From NCBI GenBank assembly GCA_963743875.1, contig CAVURM010000001.1, positions 1,116,001-1,180,000 of the forward strand: a stretch of DNA of 64,000 nt. Direction: 5' to 3'. Shown in pieces: positions 1 to 8,955 of the stretch. Position numbers and translations under genes: made by a program. A model generated the notes under the pieces. The model worked only from the letters and a program-made list of their open reading frames with translations. It searched no databases and was not told the origin of the DNA. This stretch comes from RHKX01 sp963743875 (lineage in GTDB: Bacteria > Actinomycetota > Thermoleophilia > Solirubrobacterales > 70-9). Position 1 is the stretch's first letter, and each line of letters opens with the position of its first letter.

Positions 1-621
1 GGAGCGAAGCCGGTCGAGCTCCGACTGCTCCCCGAGCGGCAGGTCGTCGGGGTCGATGCCGTTTGGAATGACCGCGATCCGCGCCTCGGGGACGGCGAAG
101 ATGTCGGCGATCTGCTCCCGCATGTAGGCGGAGCACGCGATCACGCGATCGGAGCGGTTGCTGATCCAGCGCTCGACGCCGTGGATGTAGGACTGGGGAT
201 GCTTGTCGACCCAGCCCTGGTGGCGACCGTACTCGGTCGCGTGGATCGTGGTCACCAGCGGGGCGCCGAAGCGGCGTGCGAGATGATCGCAGGCCGCCGC
301 GACGAGCCAGTCGTGGCCGTGGACGAGATCGAAGCTGAAGCGATCACCGAGCTCGACCCCGGCGGCGAGCATGTCGGCGTTCATCCGCTCGACCCAGGTG
401 ACGAACTCGCCGAGGTCCCGAGGGCGTGTGGGCTCGAGGACGCGATAGACGTTGACCCCGCCGGCGATCTCGCTGCGAGGTGATTCCTCGCCCCCGCGGG
501 TCAGCACGTGGACCTCGATGCCGAGCTCGACCAAGCCCTCTGACAGCTTGCGGACGTGCCGGGCCAACCCACCTTCGATCAGCGGGGGGTACTCCCAGGA
601 GAGGATGAGGACTCGGCTCAC
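1..621 (-). CDS. GT4 family glycosyltransferase, N-terminal part (Rv3032-like)
   Basis: The first 207 residues of a GT-B fold glycosyltransferase are present; the C-terminal nucleotide-sugar domain lies outside the window. The start is a GTG at 619-621 and the protein opens with SRVLILSWEYPP followed by a GGLARHV loop, the usual glycine-rich acceptor loop of GT4 and starch-synthase-like enzymes. A VIPNGID segment near residue 195 is also typical of GT4. It lies 19 nt downstream of a GH57 branching enzyme and two genes downstream of a methyltransferase. This matches the mycobacterial Rv3030-Rv3031-Rv3032 order, where Rv3032 is an alpha-1,4-glucosyltransferase for methylglucose lipopolysaccharide and glycogen. 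By analogy it should make an alpha-1,4-glucan in the cytosol; the acceptor is not visible from sequence. Confidence 0.85.
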   Translation of the reverse strand, partial: MSRVLILSWEYPPLIEGGLARHVRKLSEGLVELGIEVHVLTRGGEESPRSEIAGGVNVYRVLEPTRPRDLGEFVTWVERMNADMLAAGVELGDRFSFDLVHGHDWLVAAACDHLARRFGAPLVTTIHATEYGRHQGWVDKHPQSYIHGVERWISNRSDRVIACSAYMREQIADIFAVPEARIAVIPNGIDPDDLPLGEQSELDRLRS

Positions 622-640
622 GTGAGGGGCTTGCGGGGGC

Positions 641-2056
641 TCAAGGTTCGAGCAACGGAGCCGGCGTCAGATCAGGCGCGAGGTTGCGCATGGTCGGTTC
701 CGTCGACTCGCCGCATTCTATGGCCTCAAACAGGGCACGGGAGTGATCGAGAAGCCGCTGGTATGGGTAGTCACCGGTCCGGCGGTTGAAATCGAGGAAG
801 GCCCAATCACTCGCCTGGACTGCCAGCAGCTCCCGTGCGGCCCTGGCGAGAGCGGGGCCCTGGAGACGTCCCGACGAAACCTCACGGAGAACCCGGAGCT
901 CGAGTCGGCGCGCAGCCCAGGCGAGGTCGGCGACCGGCCGCGAGTCCCAGGTTCGGCGGTCCTTACCCTCGCCCCAGGTCGAGGCCGCGAGCGGCCGGCG
1001 CTCGGGCTCGTGTTCGGCGAGCGCCCGGCTCAGGGTGATCGGGCGGACGCCGAACTCCGGGAGCTCGATCAGCACCCGCTCGAGCCAGGTCGGCCCCTCC
1101 CACCACCAATGCCCGAGCAGCTCGGTGTCGATCGCGAAGGTCAGGAGCCCCCGCCGGCCGGCGGTCGACCGGTACCGATCGAGGCGTGCGGCCACATCCC
1201 GGGCGAACTCGCGGGCCTGCTCGCGGGCACGATCGGCGGCCGCTTCGGGGTCGTATGGGTCGCCGCCGATCGACCACGGCCGGCACCCTCGCAGCGACTT
1301 GGCGTGGAAATCGGCATAACGGGGATCGGACGGGTAGCCGCCCCAAGACCAGAGCCACTGCACGGCCTCCCAGTCGATCGGAAAGGCGACGGGTCCGTCA
1401 GTTGCGATCGGGCGCATTGCCGAAACCGCAGGTTCGTTGGCCGACTGATCCGTGCAGAAATACTCGATGCCGACCTCGGCCAACAGGTGCTCGAGTCCCG
1501 GCTCATGGGCGCATTCGGGCAGCCAGAAGCCCCGCGCGGCTCCAAAGCGACGCCGATGAGAGCGGAGGCCGGTCTCGATCTGCAGCAGGCGCCCGGGGCG
1601 GGTGGCGAGCAGCGGCAGCAACGCGTGGGTCGCCGATGAGGTGACGAGCTCGACCCGCCCCGCCTCCGACGCCTCGACGAAGGCCCTGAGCGAGATGCCG
1701 TCGAAGCCCTCGAGTGCCGATATCGCACGCCGATAGCGCTCCGCCTCCGCCTCGCAGGCCGGGACGAGATCCGTCTCGACGTCACGCGCGTCAAGCTCCG
1801 CCGACCCGACCCGGAACTCACGAACGAAATCGAGCAGGCGTTCCCCGACCCCGGGGTTCTCGAGTTGATCGGCCAGAACCGGGGTCACCGTGATCGTCAG
1901 ATCATGCGCGGCCTCGAGGACCGGAAGGTGCGAGCGGACGATCGCATCGAAGAGCCATTCCTCGCCGAAGGGATAGGTCCCGAAACCCTCGACGTAGGGC
2001 ATGTGGGAGTGGAGGACGATCGCGATGTCGCCGACGCTCTCCCGTCCGGAGGTCAT
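641..2056 (-). CDS. GH57 family 1,4-alpha-glucan branching enzyme (Rv3031-like)
   Basis: 471 residues. The N-terminus has the GH57 barrel strand IAIVLHSHMPYVEG. The motif GFWLPECAH places the likely nucleophile at Glu181, and FAIDTELLGHWWWEG places the likely acid/base at Asp310, both as in GH57 branching enzymes. The C-terminal helical region (about 370-455) fits the DUF1957-like domain of this family. The enzyme would introduce alpha-1,6 branches into a linear glucan, complementing the GT4 gene downstream. The ATG overlaps the upstream methyltransferase stop (ATGA), so translation is probably coupled. Usual family length is about 500-560, so this is at the short end. Confidence 0.88.
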   Translation of the reverse strand: MTSGRESVGDIAIVLHSHMPYVEGFGTYPFGEEWLFDAIVRSHLPVLEAAHDLTITVTPVLADQLENPGVGERLLDFVREFRVGSAELDARDVETDLVPACEAEAERYRRAISALEGFDGISLRAFVEASEAGRVELVTSSATHALLPLLATRPGRLLQIETGLRSHRRRFGAARGFWLPECAHEPGLEHLLAEVGIEYFCTDQSANEPAVSAMRPIATDGPVAFPIDWEAVQWLWSWGGYPSDPRYADFHAKSLRGCRPWSIGGDPYDPEAAADRAREQAREFARDVAARLDRYRSTAGRRGLLTFAIDTELLGHWWWEGPTWLERVLIELPEFGVRPITLSRALAEHEPERRPLAASTWGEGKDRRTWDSRPVADLAWAARRLELRVLREVSSGRLQGPALARAARELLAVQASDWAFLDFNRRTGDYPYQRLLDHSRALFEAIECGESTEPTMRNLAPDLTPAPLLEP

Positions 2057-2823
2057 CCGCGGCAGACGGCCACGAAGTCCAGCGCCCTGCTGAGATCCGC
2101 CTCGGATTCGCTCTTGAGGGCGAAGTCGGATGCGCTGATTGCCGGAGTGAACCGGTCGTAGAAGGGCTTGGTGATACCCAGGAGCGAGTGAATTCGATCC
2201 CAGCCGAGTCCGATCGCCCGCTCGTGGACGGCGAGCTTGCCGGCGTGGAAGAGGCCGCGGATCTCGACCTCGGCAAAAGCCGGTTCGAGCAGCTCGCGGT
2301 ACTCCTCGATCGTGTACTCGCGGAGGTGCCAGGGATTGTCCGACTTCTCGGCGCCCTCGGGGGCGAGCGTCAGTCGGTTCGGCGTTGAGATGAACGCAAA
2401 CGGCGCCGCTTCCCTGATCACTGCGAGCAGGCCCGGGACGTCCTCGATGTGCTCGATGGTCTGCAGGAAGACGACGGCGTCAAGCGGACCCTCGACGTTC
2501 TCGACCAGGTCCCGCTCGAAGCGGAGATTTTCCCGAACGTAGCGGGCCTTCGCGTGCTCGTGAGCCTCCGGGTTCGCGTCGATTCCGACGACTTCGGCCG
2601 CGGCCGCGGCGAGCACGTTCGAACCGTACCCCTCGCCGCAGGCCAGGTCGGCGACCCTCATCCCGGCGACCTGCGTCCCGATCCATTCGTAGACGGCGAG
2701 ATGGCGTCGGTACCAGTAGTTCTCCTCGGGTACGTCGGGCAGGGTGCGCTCGCCGGTCAGCTCCAGCGCAGGCACGCCGGAGGGCTGATTGGCCTGCAGA
2801 TAACGCTTTTCGGAGGAAGCCAC
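2053..2823 (-). CDS. Class I SAM-dependent methyltransferase (Rv3030-like position)
   Basis: 256 residues from a GTG at 2821-2823. Motif I is VADLACGEGYGSN (about 57-69), followed by an acidic loop VVGIDAN and an FLQTIEHIED post-motif segment, typical of UbiE/Coq5-type methyltransferases. It heads a three-gene minus-strand run with GH57 and GT4 genes and ends inside the GH57 start codon. In mycobacteria the equivalent position is Rv3030, proposed to methylate sugars of methylglucose lipopolysaccharide. The substrate here is an inference from context. Upstream reading frame is open well beyond the start, but that portion is antisense to the divergent methyltransferase and lacks protein-like composition. 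Confidence 0.82.
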   Translation of the reverse strand: MASSEKRYLQANQPSGVPALELTGERTLPDVPEENYWYRRHLAVYEWIGTQVAGMRVADLACGEGYGSNVLAAAAAEVVGIDANPEAHEHAKARYVRENLRFERDLVENVEGPLDAVVFLQTIEHIEDVPGLLAVIREAAPFAFISTPNRLTLAPEGAEKSDNPWHLREYTIEEYRELLEPAFAEVEIRGLFHAGKLAVHERAIGLGWDRIHSLLGITKPFYDRFTPAISASDFALKSESEADLSRALDFVAVCRG

Positions 2824-2850
2824 CGCGGCCGGACGGTACAGTCCCCGGCT

Positions 2851-3768
2851 ATGCCAGCGGCTGCCGACGCCACGGCGGAGCAGATTCGTGACGTCAACAC
2901 CCGCTATCACGAGCTCGCCGCCGACTCCTACGACGCCAAGTGGGGAATCGACTTCGCCGAAACCGGGCAGGCACAGGTACGCGCCAAGCTGACGAAGGCG
3001 CTCGGTACCGAGCCGGGCGTCTGGGAGCACGCGCTCGAGATCGGCGCCGGAACCGGCTACTTCTCGCTCAACCTGATGGCCACCGGCGCCATCGAGCGGC
3101 TGACCGCCACCGACATCGCGCCCGGCATGCTGCGGGCGCTGGAGGCCAACGCCGCCGAGCTCGGCCTCGAAGTCGAGACGGTCGTCACCGACGCCGAGAC
3201 GCTCCCGTTCGACGACGACACGTTCGATCTGGTCCTCGGACACGCCGTCCTCCACCACATACCCGACCTCGACCGGGCTGCAGCCGAATTCATGCGAGTG
3301 CTGAGGCCCGGCGGGATCGTCGTCTTCTGTGGCGAGCCCTCCGCCAACGGGGACCGGATCGCCGCCCTGCCGAAACGGGCGGCGGTCGCCGCGGCTCCGG
3401 TCTGGCGCCGGGCCGTCGGCGCCGGCAAGCGCGGCAACGGAGAGGGCTGCGACCCCGACTACGGCCATGCGCTCGAGTCCGAGGTCGACGTCCATGCCTT
3501 CGAGCCCCGAAGGATCAGGGAGATCTTCGGGGGCGCCGGCTTCGAACGGGTCAGGATCCGCGGTGAGGAGCTGCTCGCCAATCTCTACGGATGGTGGCTG
3601 CGGACCGTCGAATCGACCGCCGAACCCGCCGAGATCCCCCACCGGTGGCGCCTCTTCGCGTTCCGCAGCTACCTCGGCCTGCAGCGAGTCGACACCGCGC
3701 TGCTGGAGCCGAACCTCCCCCCGGAGCTCTTCTACAACCTGGTCTTCTCGGCGCGCAAGCCGGGGTAG
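2851..3768 (+). CDS. Class I SAM-dependent methyltransferase, second copy
   Basis: 305 residues, divergent from the Rv3030-like gene with only 27 nt between start codons. Motif I is ALEIGAGTGYFSLNL (about 61-75), followed by TATDIAPGML and the methyltransferase-11 signature FDLVLGHAVLHHIPD. The C-terminal third (about 200-305) contains a W-rich GWWLRTVES segment and may bind substrate. The stop codon sits in a 14-nt perfect palindrome (3763-3776) shared with the converging DipZ-like gene. Substrate unknown; a role in the neighbouring glucan or lipid pathway is possible but not shown by the sequence. Confidence 0.82.
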   Translation: MPAAADATAEQIRDVNTRYHELAADSYDAKWGIDFAETGQAQVRAKLTKALGTEPGVWEHALEIGAGTGYFSLNLMATGAIERLTATDIAPGMLRALEANAAELGLEVETVVTDAETLPFDDDTFDLVLGHAVLHHIPDLDRAAAEFMRVLRPGGIVVFCGEPSANGDRIAALPKRAAVAAAPVWRRAVGAGKRGNGEGCDPDYGHALESEVDVHAFEPRRIREIFGGAGFERVRIRGEELLANLYGWWLRTVESTAEPAEIPHRWRLFAFRSYLGLQRVDTALLEPNLPPELFYNLVFSARKPG

Positions 3769-3770
3769 CG

Positions 3771-5522
3771 CTACCCGAACGTGAACGCGTAGCCCGCTAC
3801 CCCCGGGGCGAACTCGAGGGTCAGGGTGTGAGTGCCCGCCCGTGGGAGGTCGACGAGCTCGTACAGGCGTTGGGGTCCGACCGCGAGCAGGCCTTCGGAG
3901 ACGTCCCGGCCGGCGTCGGCCGGGGAGATGGGCCGGCCGTCGAGAAGCACCCGGACATCGCGCTCCCGATCGGGGGAGCCGAGAACGAGAAAGGCCTTGC
4001 CGGCGGTGAAGGTGACGTCGATCCGGGCGTCCCCGACCGCGGTACCGCTCTCGTCGGAGATGTTCCAATCGCCCGAATAGGTGAATCCGTTCGGGGGCGG
4101 GGGTTCGGCCGGCGACGGGCCGAAGTCCCTGCTGCCGGCGGGCAGGGTCCCGCCCCCGGTGTTCGTCCACCCCTGAGCGCGGGCGGAGCCGAGGTAGGTC
4201 TCGGGGGTCCGGAGCCTCGGGTCGGCGGTCTCGGCCTCCACGCGCTCGGCGCGTGAGCCGAGCGCGCCGTCCTCGGCGAGCAGGCTGCGAATGGCATCCT
4301 CGGTCTCGTCGTAGTCGCCCTCGCCGAAGTGGGCGTAGCGGACGTCACCCTGAGAATCGATCAGGTACTTGGCGGGCCAGTACTGGTTCCCGAAGGCGTT
4401 CCAGGTGCCGAAGTCGTTGTCCTGGACCACCGGATAGGTGAGGTCATTCTGGTCGATCGCGTCGGCGACGTTGCCGGCGTCGCGCTCGAACGGGAATTCA
4501 GGTGTGTGGACGCCGATCACCACCAGTCCGTCCCCGGCGTAGCGCTCGTACCAGGACTCGACCTCGGGAAGCGTTCGGATGCAGTTGATACAGGTGTATG
4601 TCCAGAAGTCGATGAGCACGGTCCTGCCCTCCGCGTTGAGGTCGGCGATCGACACCGGCTCACCGTCGGCGGTGTTGAAGAACTCGCCGGGATCGGTGAT
4701 CTCCGGCGCGGGAGCCAGCACGGGCAGCTTCGAGCCGCCGACGGCCTCGGCTCCCCCACCTTCGCCGGCGCCGCCACCGATCCCTCCATCGAGGCTCGCG
4801 ATCCGGGATGAGACCGCGTCCGATTCCTGTAGCTCACCGGCAGGGTTGGTCAGAAACGCCGGCAGGTCCTCGGCGATCGTGTTCTGAAAGCGGACATCGA
4901 GGTTGAAAGTCATCAGGACGGCGACCGCGACCATGACGCCTCCCATCGCGACCTGGATCTGGCGCTGATGACCCTTGAGGCGATCGGTGAAACGTCGGCC
5001 GAAGATCAGGATCGCGTAGAGGACGGCGGCGGAGCCGATCGCGTACGAGAAGGCGATCAGCAGCCGGCCGGCCGTGAAATCCTGCGCGGCCGAGACGGTG
5101 ATCACGCCGGCGAGTATCGGCCCGGCGCAGGGGAAGTAGGCCATCCCGAGCGCTCCCCCGAGGACCAGCCCGGAGCCGAACCCCTCACCGCTGCGCATCC
5201 GGGGTGCACCGACGACGCTCGAGATCCACGCCTCGATGCGGTCACCGATCGGCGGGACCATGAGGGCGATCCCGAATCCGAGAAGGACGACGATCGCGAT
5301 GATCCGCTGGATGTCGTCGGGCAGGCCGAGAGCGTCGATCAGGTAGACGAGCGCCACCGCGGCGAACGTGAACGACAGGGTCAGCCCGGTGACGATGCCG
5401 AGCGGCCGGCGCCGGCCGCCGGTGACGCCCGCCGAAAGCACGGCCGGCAGGATCGGCAGCACGCAGGGAGAGAGCGCTGTCCCCGCCCCCGCGAGCAGCG
5501 CAAATCCCACCAGCAGCAACAT
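3771..5522 (-). CDS. dipZ: DipZ-like fusion: CcdA transmembrane domain plus thioredoxin domain
   Basis: 583 residues in three parts. Residues 1-210 form a six-helix CcdA/DsbD-beta domain with the paired cysteines in LSPCVLP (Cys20) and YFPCAGPIL (Cys132). Residues about 270-430 form a thioredoxin-like domain with active site CINC (311-314) in a WTYTCINCIRTLPE context, as in mycobacterial DipZ (Rv2874). The last 140 residues look like a beta-sandwich, again as in DipZ. It would carry electrons from cytosolic thioredoxin across the membrane to reduce extracytoplasmic thiols or cytochrome c apoproteins. A glycine-rich linker (247-264) separates the membrane and thioredoxin parts. No ResB/CcsA genes are nearby. 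Confidence 0.9.
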   Translation of the reverse strand: MLLLVGFALLAGAGTALSPCVLPILPAVLSAGVTGGRRRPLGIVTGLTLSFTFAAVALVYLIDALGLPDDIQRIIAIVVLLGFGIALMVPPIGDRIEAWISSVVGAPRMRSGEGFGSGLVLGGALGMAYFPCAGPILAGVITVSAAQDFTAGRLLIAFSYAIGSAAVLYAILIFGRRFTDRLKGHQRQIQVAMGGVMVAVAVLMTFNLDVRFQNTIAEDLPAFLTNPAGELQESDAVSSRIASLDGGIGGGAGEGGGAEAVGGSKLPVLAPAPEITDPGEFFNTADGEPVSIADLNAEGRTVLIDFWTYTCINCIRTLPEVESWYERYAGDGLVVIGVHTPEFPFERDAGNVADAIDQNDLTYPVVQDNDFGTWNAFGNQYWPAKYLIDSQGDVRYAHFGEGDYDETEDAIRSLLAEDGALGSRAERVEAETADPRLRTPETYLGSARAQGWTNTGGGTLPAGSRDFGPSPAEPPPPNGFTYSGDWNISDESGTAVGDARIDVTFTAGKAFLVLGSPDRERDVRVLLDGRPISPADAGRDVSEGLLAVGPQRLYELVDLPRAGTHTLTLEFAPGVAGYAFTFG

Positions 5523-5590
5523 CGCGATCTCGATTCCGGGTCGTGGTCGTTAACGGACTCTAGGCACTGCGGCTCCACCGCCCGCGCGGA

Positions 5591-6757
5591 TCAGTCGCTC
5601 TCGGCTGCGGCACCGCCCTCAGCCTCGGGATCGAGCCGCCGGACGCGGTACAGCTCGACGTTGTCGGAGATCCCCTTCATCCGCTTACGACCGGCCCGCG
5701 AGAAGTGATAGGCATCCTCGTCGACGTGGCCGAGAACATCGGAGTCGATCAGGACGCTGCCCGGCCGGGCGACCTCGGTGATCCGGCTGGCCAGATTGAC
5801 CGGGCGGCCGTAGTAGTCGCCGCCGCGGGTGAAGGCGGGGCCGTACGAAATTCCCGCTCGGATCAGCGGGAAGCCCTCCTCCTCCCCGGCCATCGTGTCG
5901 ACGAGCTCGAGCATCGCCTCGAGCAGCGACGTCGTGTCGGGAGAGGCGAGCATCGCGGCGTCGCCAATCAGCTTGACTAGCCGAACCGGGCCGTGAGCGA
6001 CCTCGCCCGCGACCTCCTCGAGCCGGCCGGTGACCCTTCCGATCTCCTCGGGCGCCAGCTGCTCCCCGATCTTCGTGAACCCGACCAGGTCGGCGAAGCC
6101 GACGGCGATCTTGCCCGCGTCGGGCAACCCTCCCCCGATCCTCGCCTCCTCCCCCTCGTCGAATGCGGCGTGGCGGAGCTGCTCGCGGAGATGCCTACGA
6201 TAGACGTAGTCGAGGGTCGGGCCGACGGTCGGGATCAGGCCGCCGGCCCCCTCCGCCACCCGATCGGAGACCTCGTTCTCGGCGCCCTCCCCGATGACGA
6301 AGGTCGCGCCCACCGCCTGCCGGGAGGCGGCGGCGAACTGCGACATCGCCACCGCGATCGTGCGCCCGAGCTCCGCCAGCTGCTCGGGTGCAAGCCCGGC
6401 GTCGAGGATCGCGCGCATCCGGTTCGAGGCGTCGAGATCCTCGCGGCTCATCACGACCTCGTCCCGATTGGGCACCGCAAGGCCGATCGAACGCCACTGG
6501 CGCTCGAGTTCGTCGATCGGGATGCCGGAGAGCTCGGAGATCTCCTCGGACGTGTAGCGGGGTCGTCCGGCGAGCATCCGTTCCAGGGGCATCAGCGCGA
6601 GCCGACCGCCCGCCACCGCGTCGCGGAGCTCGTCGAGCTCCGCTCCATCGTCGGCCAAGCGCACGAGCAGGGCGAGGCGGCTCTCACGCTGATCACCCTC
6701 CAGCCCGTCGAGCAGGCCCTCTTTCTCGAAGTCGATGGGCGAACTCATGGCCGACAT
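5591..6757 (-). CDS. Class III adenylate/guanylate cyclase with N-terminal regulatory domain
   Basis: 388 residues from the ATG at 6755-6757; an in-frame ATG three codons later (6748) is an equal candidate because neither has a strong ribosome site. The catalytic domain spans about 212-375. Metal-binding aspartates are Asp223 (FADLVGFT) and Asp266 (KLIGDAAML), with the purine-contacting Lys262 and the NLASR motif giving Asn321 and Arg325 for transition-state binding. All catalytic residues are present, so a homodimer should be active. The helical N-terminal 200 residues resemble the autoinhibitory module of mycobacterial Rv1264-type cyclases. No transmembrane helix is evident. It is divergent from the LON-domain gene. 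Confidence 0.88.
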   Translation of the reverse strand: MSAMSSPIDFEKEGLLDGLEGDQRESRLALLVRLADDGAELDELRDAVAGGRLALMPLERMLAGRPRYTSEEISELSGIPIDELERQWRSIGLAVPNRDEVVMSREDLDASNRMRAILDAGLAPEQLAELGRTIAVAMSQFAAASRQAVGATFVIGEGAENEVSDRVAEGAGGLIPTVGPTLDYVYRRHLREQLRHAAFDEGEEARIGGGLPDAGKIAVGFADLVGFTKIGEQLAPEEIGRVTGRLEEVAGEVAHGPVRLVKLIGDAAMLASPDTTSLLEAMLELVDTMAGEEEGFPLIRAGISYGPAFTRGGDYYGRPVNLASRITEVARPGSVLIDSDVLGHVDEDAYHFSRAGRKRMKGISDNVELYRVRRLDPEAEGGAAAESD

Positions 6758-6801
6758 TCTCGCGTGATGGGGCGAGGGGCGCGTGGTCATATCATCGGGG
6801 C

Positions 6802-7440
6802 GTGGACGAACCCACCCCAAACGAGCTGCCGATCTTCGAGTTGCCCCTCAGCCTCGTACCCGCGGAGCGCGTCCCGCTTCACATCTTCGAGGAGCGCTAC
6901 CGGCTGATGATCGGCGACTGCATCGATCGTGACCTACCGTTCGGGATCCTCCTCCGCGACGAGGACGGGGTTCGCTCGATCGGCTGCAGCGCGCTTGTCG
7001 CCGATGTGGTCGAGCGACACGAGGACGGCCGGATGGACATCGTCGTCCGCGGCGAGGCGCCGTTCCGCGTACTCGACCGGTTCGAGGCCGAGGAATGGCC
7101 TGCGGCGATGGTCGAGATGGTCGAGGTCGACGACTCGACGGCCGATCTTGCCGCCGAGCTCAAGGAGGCCCAGGAGGCGTTCGCGAAGCTCCTCGAAGCG
7201 GTCGGGGCCGATCCGGCCCGAGCCGAGGCCTCGAGTTCCGCCTACCCGATCGCCGCGCAGGTTGAGATGCCGCCAATCGACAAGCAGCTGTTGCTCGAAG
7301 AGGAGGACGAGGGCGAGCGACTGCAGTCGCTCGCGATCTCCCTGCGGAAGCTGCATTCGGGCCTGCTGCGCGCCCGCCGAGACGCCAACCAGGCGCGGAC
7401 CAACGGTCACAAGCCCGGCACGATCCCAAAGATCGACTAG
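6802..7440 (+). CDS. LON peptidase substrate-binding (N-terminal) domain protein
   Basis: 212 residues from a GTG. It begins LPIFELPLSLVPAERVPLHIFEERY, which is the PUA-like LON N-terminal domain, and ends without any AAA+ or protease domain. Stand-alone LON-N proteins are common in actinobacteria and proteobacteria and have no settled function. A charged helical C-terminus (about 105-212) with EEEDEGERLQSLAISLRKLHSGL replaces the ATPase. The start overlaps the region upstream of the divergent cyclase, so both probably share a short promoter region. Confidence 0.85.
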   Translation: MDEPTPNELPIFELPLSLVPAERVPLHIFEERYRLMIGDCIDRDLPFGILLRDEDGVRSIGCSALVADVVERHEDGRMDIVVRGEAPFRVLDRFEAEEWPAAMVEMVEVDDSTADLAAELKEAQEAFAKLLEAVGADPARAEASSSAYPIAAQVEMPPIDKQLLLEEEDEGERLQSLAISLRKLHSGLLRARRDANQARTNGHKPGTIPKID

Positions 7441-7455
7441 CCAAGGCCAGGCTCG

Positions 7456-8928
7456 TCAGGCAAACGCGACGGCGCCGCCGCGCCGGGGATCTCCAGCGGC
7501 CTCGGGATAGCCGTGCCCCAGGGCAACCGCATGAACGCCGCCGAAGAAGAGGCTTCGATCACGCCAGCGGACGACCTCGTACCCGCGTTGCTCGAGACTT
7601 CTCAGTGCTGCTGGATCGATTCCGGGCTCCGCGTGCACCGTCCCCGCCTCGAAGTGGAGCCGGGGGGAGTTGACGGCAGCATCGAGTTCGAGGCCGTCGC
7701 CAAGGTATCGAATGATCGTCTGGGTGATCGCAGATCGGATCCGGTTGGAGCCGCCGCTACCCAGGCCCAGCACCAGATCCCCGTCCCGAAGTGCGACCGT
7801 CGGCGACATCATCGACGGCATCCGCCTGCCGGCGACGGTGGAATGGAAGCCGAACGGGTTCAGGTCCTCCTCGCCGAGCATGTTGTTGAGCTGGATCCCG
7901 GTGCCGTCGACGAAGACGCCCGAGCCCGAGCCGTTCGAGCAGGTGACGCTGGCGCAACCGCCGTCGCCGTCGAGGGCCGTGATGTGAGTGGTGGAGCCGA
8001 GCCGATCGGCGAGGAACCGGCGGCCGAAACCGGGTTCGTAGAGGCCGGCCAGGAACTCGCGTGTGCGCGCGCTCTGGGCCTGCTCCATGACCGCCACCAG
8101 GCTCGCGGTGTCGGTCACGCCGAGCCGGGTGAGCAGCTCGAGCGCGTAGGCGATCAGGATGCCCCCCGACGACGGCGGAGGATTGCTGAGGATCTCGCAG
8201 CCGGCGAAGCTCGCGCTGACCGGCTCCCTCACGGCTGTCTCATAGGCGGCGAGGTCCCCCGCCCCGACCGTCCCGCCCCCTCCCTCGACCGTCGCAGCGA
8301 TCGCCGAGGAGATGTCGCCGTGGTAGAAGGGATCAGGGCCGTCGGCACCGAGTCGCTCGAGGGTCTCGGCCAACTCCGGGAACGAGATCCGCTCACCAAG
8401 CCCGAGCATCCGGCCGTGCGGGGAATAGACGGCGGCGCCGGCCGACTCCCGGGCGAGGATCGGCTCGAGAATCTCCAGCAGGTAGGCCTGCTGCGTGTTG
8501 ATCGTCAGCCCGTCGCGGGCCAACTCGACCCCGGGGACAACCAGATCCGCGAGCGGCATGGACCCGAACCGCGAGGCGGCCACGGCGAGGCCGCTCGGCA
8601 CCCCCGGGACGCCGCACGAGGCCACGCCGATGTTGAAGACCTGGGTGGTGTCGCCGAAGTCGATCGTGATCGGCTCGAGTTCGGCGTCGCGACGACGGCC
8701 GGCGAGGCCGCCTGCGGCGACGAAGAAGTCGAGCAGTCGCGGTTCCGCCCCCGGACGGTGAACGAGCATGAAGCCGCCGGCTCCAAGCCCGGTGAGCGGA
8801 CTCTCCGCCGAGAGCGACGCGAGGACGGCCGCGATCGCGGCATCGACGGCGTTCCCGCCCTCGCGCAGCGCCCACGCCCCGGCCTCGGCCGTGGCGGGAT
8901 GGCCGCCGGCGACGACGCCGCGGTTCAC
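7456..8928 (-). CDS. ggt: Gamma-glutamyltransferase family protein
   Basis: 490 residues, with the Ntn-hydrolase fold of gamma-glutamyltranspeptidases. The proenzyme cleavage and catalytic site is the TTHITALD motif with Thr313 as the expected nucleophile; downstream TGIQLNNMLGEEDLNPF is the small-subunit signature, and PPSSGGI and GSGGSNRI are substrate-loop motifs. No signal peptide is seen at MNRGVVAGGHPAT, so the enzyme is probably cytosolic, unlike secreted E. coli Ggt. The substrate could be glutathione-like, ergothioneine-related or another gamma-glutamyl compound. It ends 15 nt from the converging LON-domain gene. Confidence 0.87.
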   Translation of the reverse strand: MNRGVVAGGHPATAEAGAWALREGGNAVDAAIAAVLASLSAESPLTGLGAGGFMLVHRPGAEPRLLDFFVAAGGLAGRRRDAELEPITIDFGDTTQVFNIGVASCGVPGVPSGLAVAASRFGSMPLADLVVPGVELARDGLTINTQQAYLLEILEPILARESAGAAVYSPHGRMLGLGERISFPELAETLERLGADGPDPFYHGDISSAIAATVEGGGGTVGAGDLAAYETAVREPVSASFAGCEILSNPPPSSGGILIAYALELLTRLGVTDTASLVAVMEQAQSARTREFLAGLYEPGFGRRFLADRLGSTTHITALDGDGGCASVTCSNGSGSGVFVDGTGIQLNNMLGEEDLNPFGFHSTVAGRRMPSMMSPTVALRDGDLVLGLGSGGSNRIRSAITQTIIRYLGDGLELDAAVNSPRLHFEAGTVHAEPGIDPAALRSLEQRGYEVVRWRDRSLFFGGVHAVALGHGYPEAAGDPRRGGAVAFA

Positions 8929-8955
8929 GGGCGGGCGGCCACTGGAACTCGACCC

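Noticed and set aside
3763..3776. Perfect 14-nt palindrome GGGTAGCGCTACCC at two converging stop codons, as a terminator
   Set aside because: It has no loop and no T-tract, and it arises simply from two facing TAG codons. It could bind a protein but there is no evidence.
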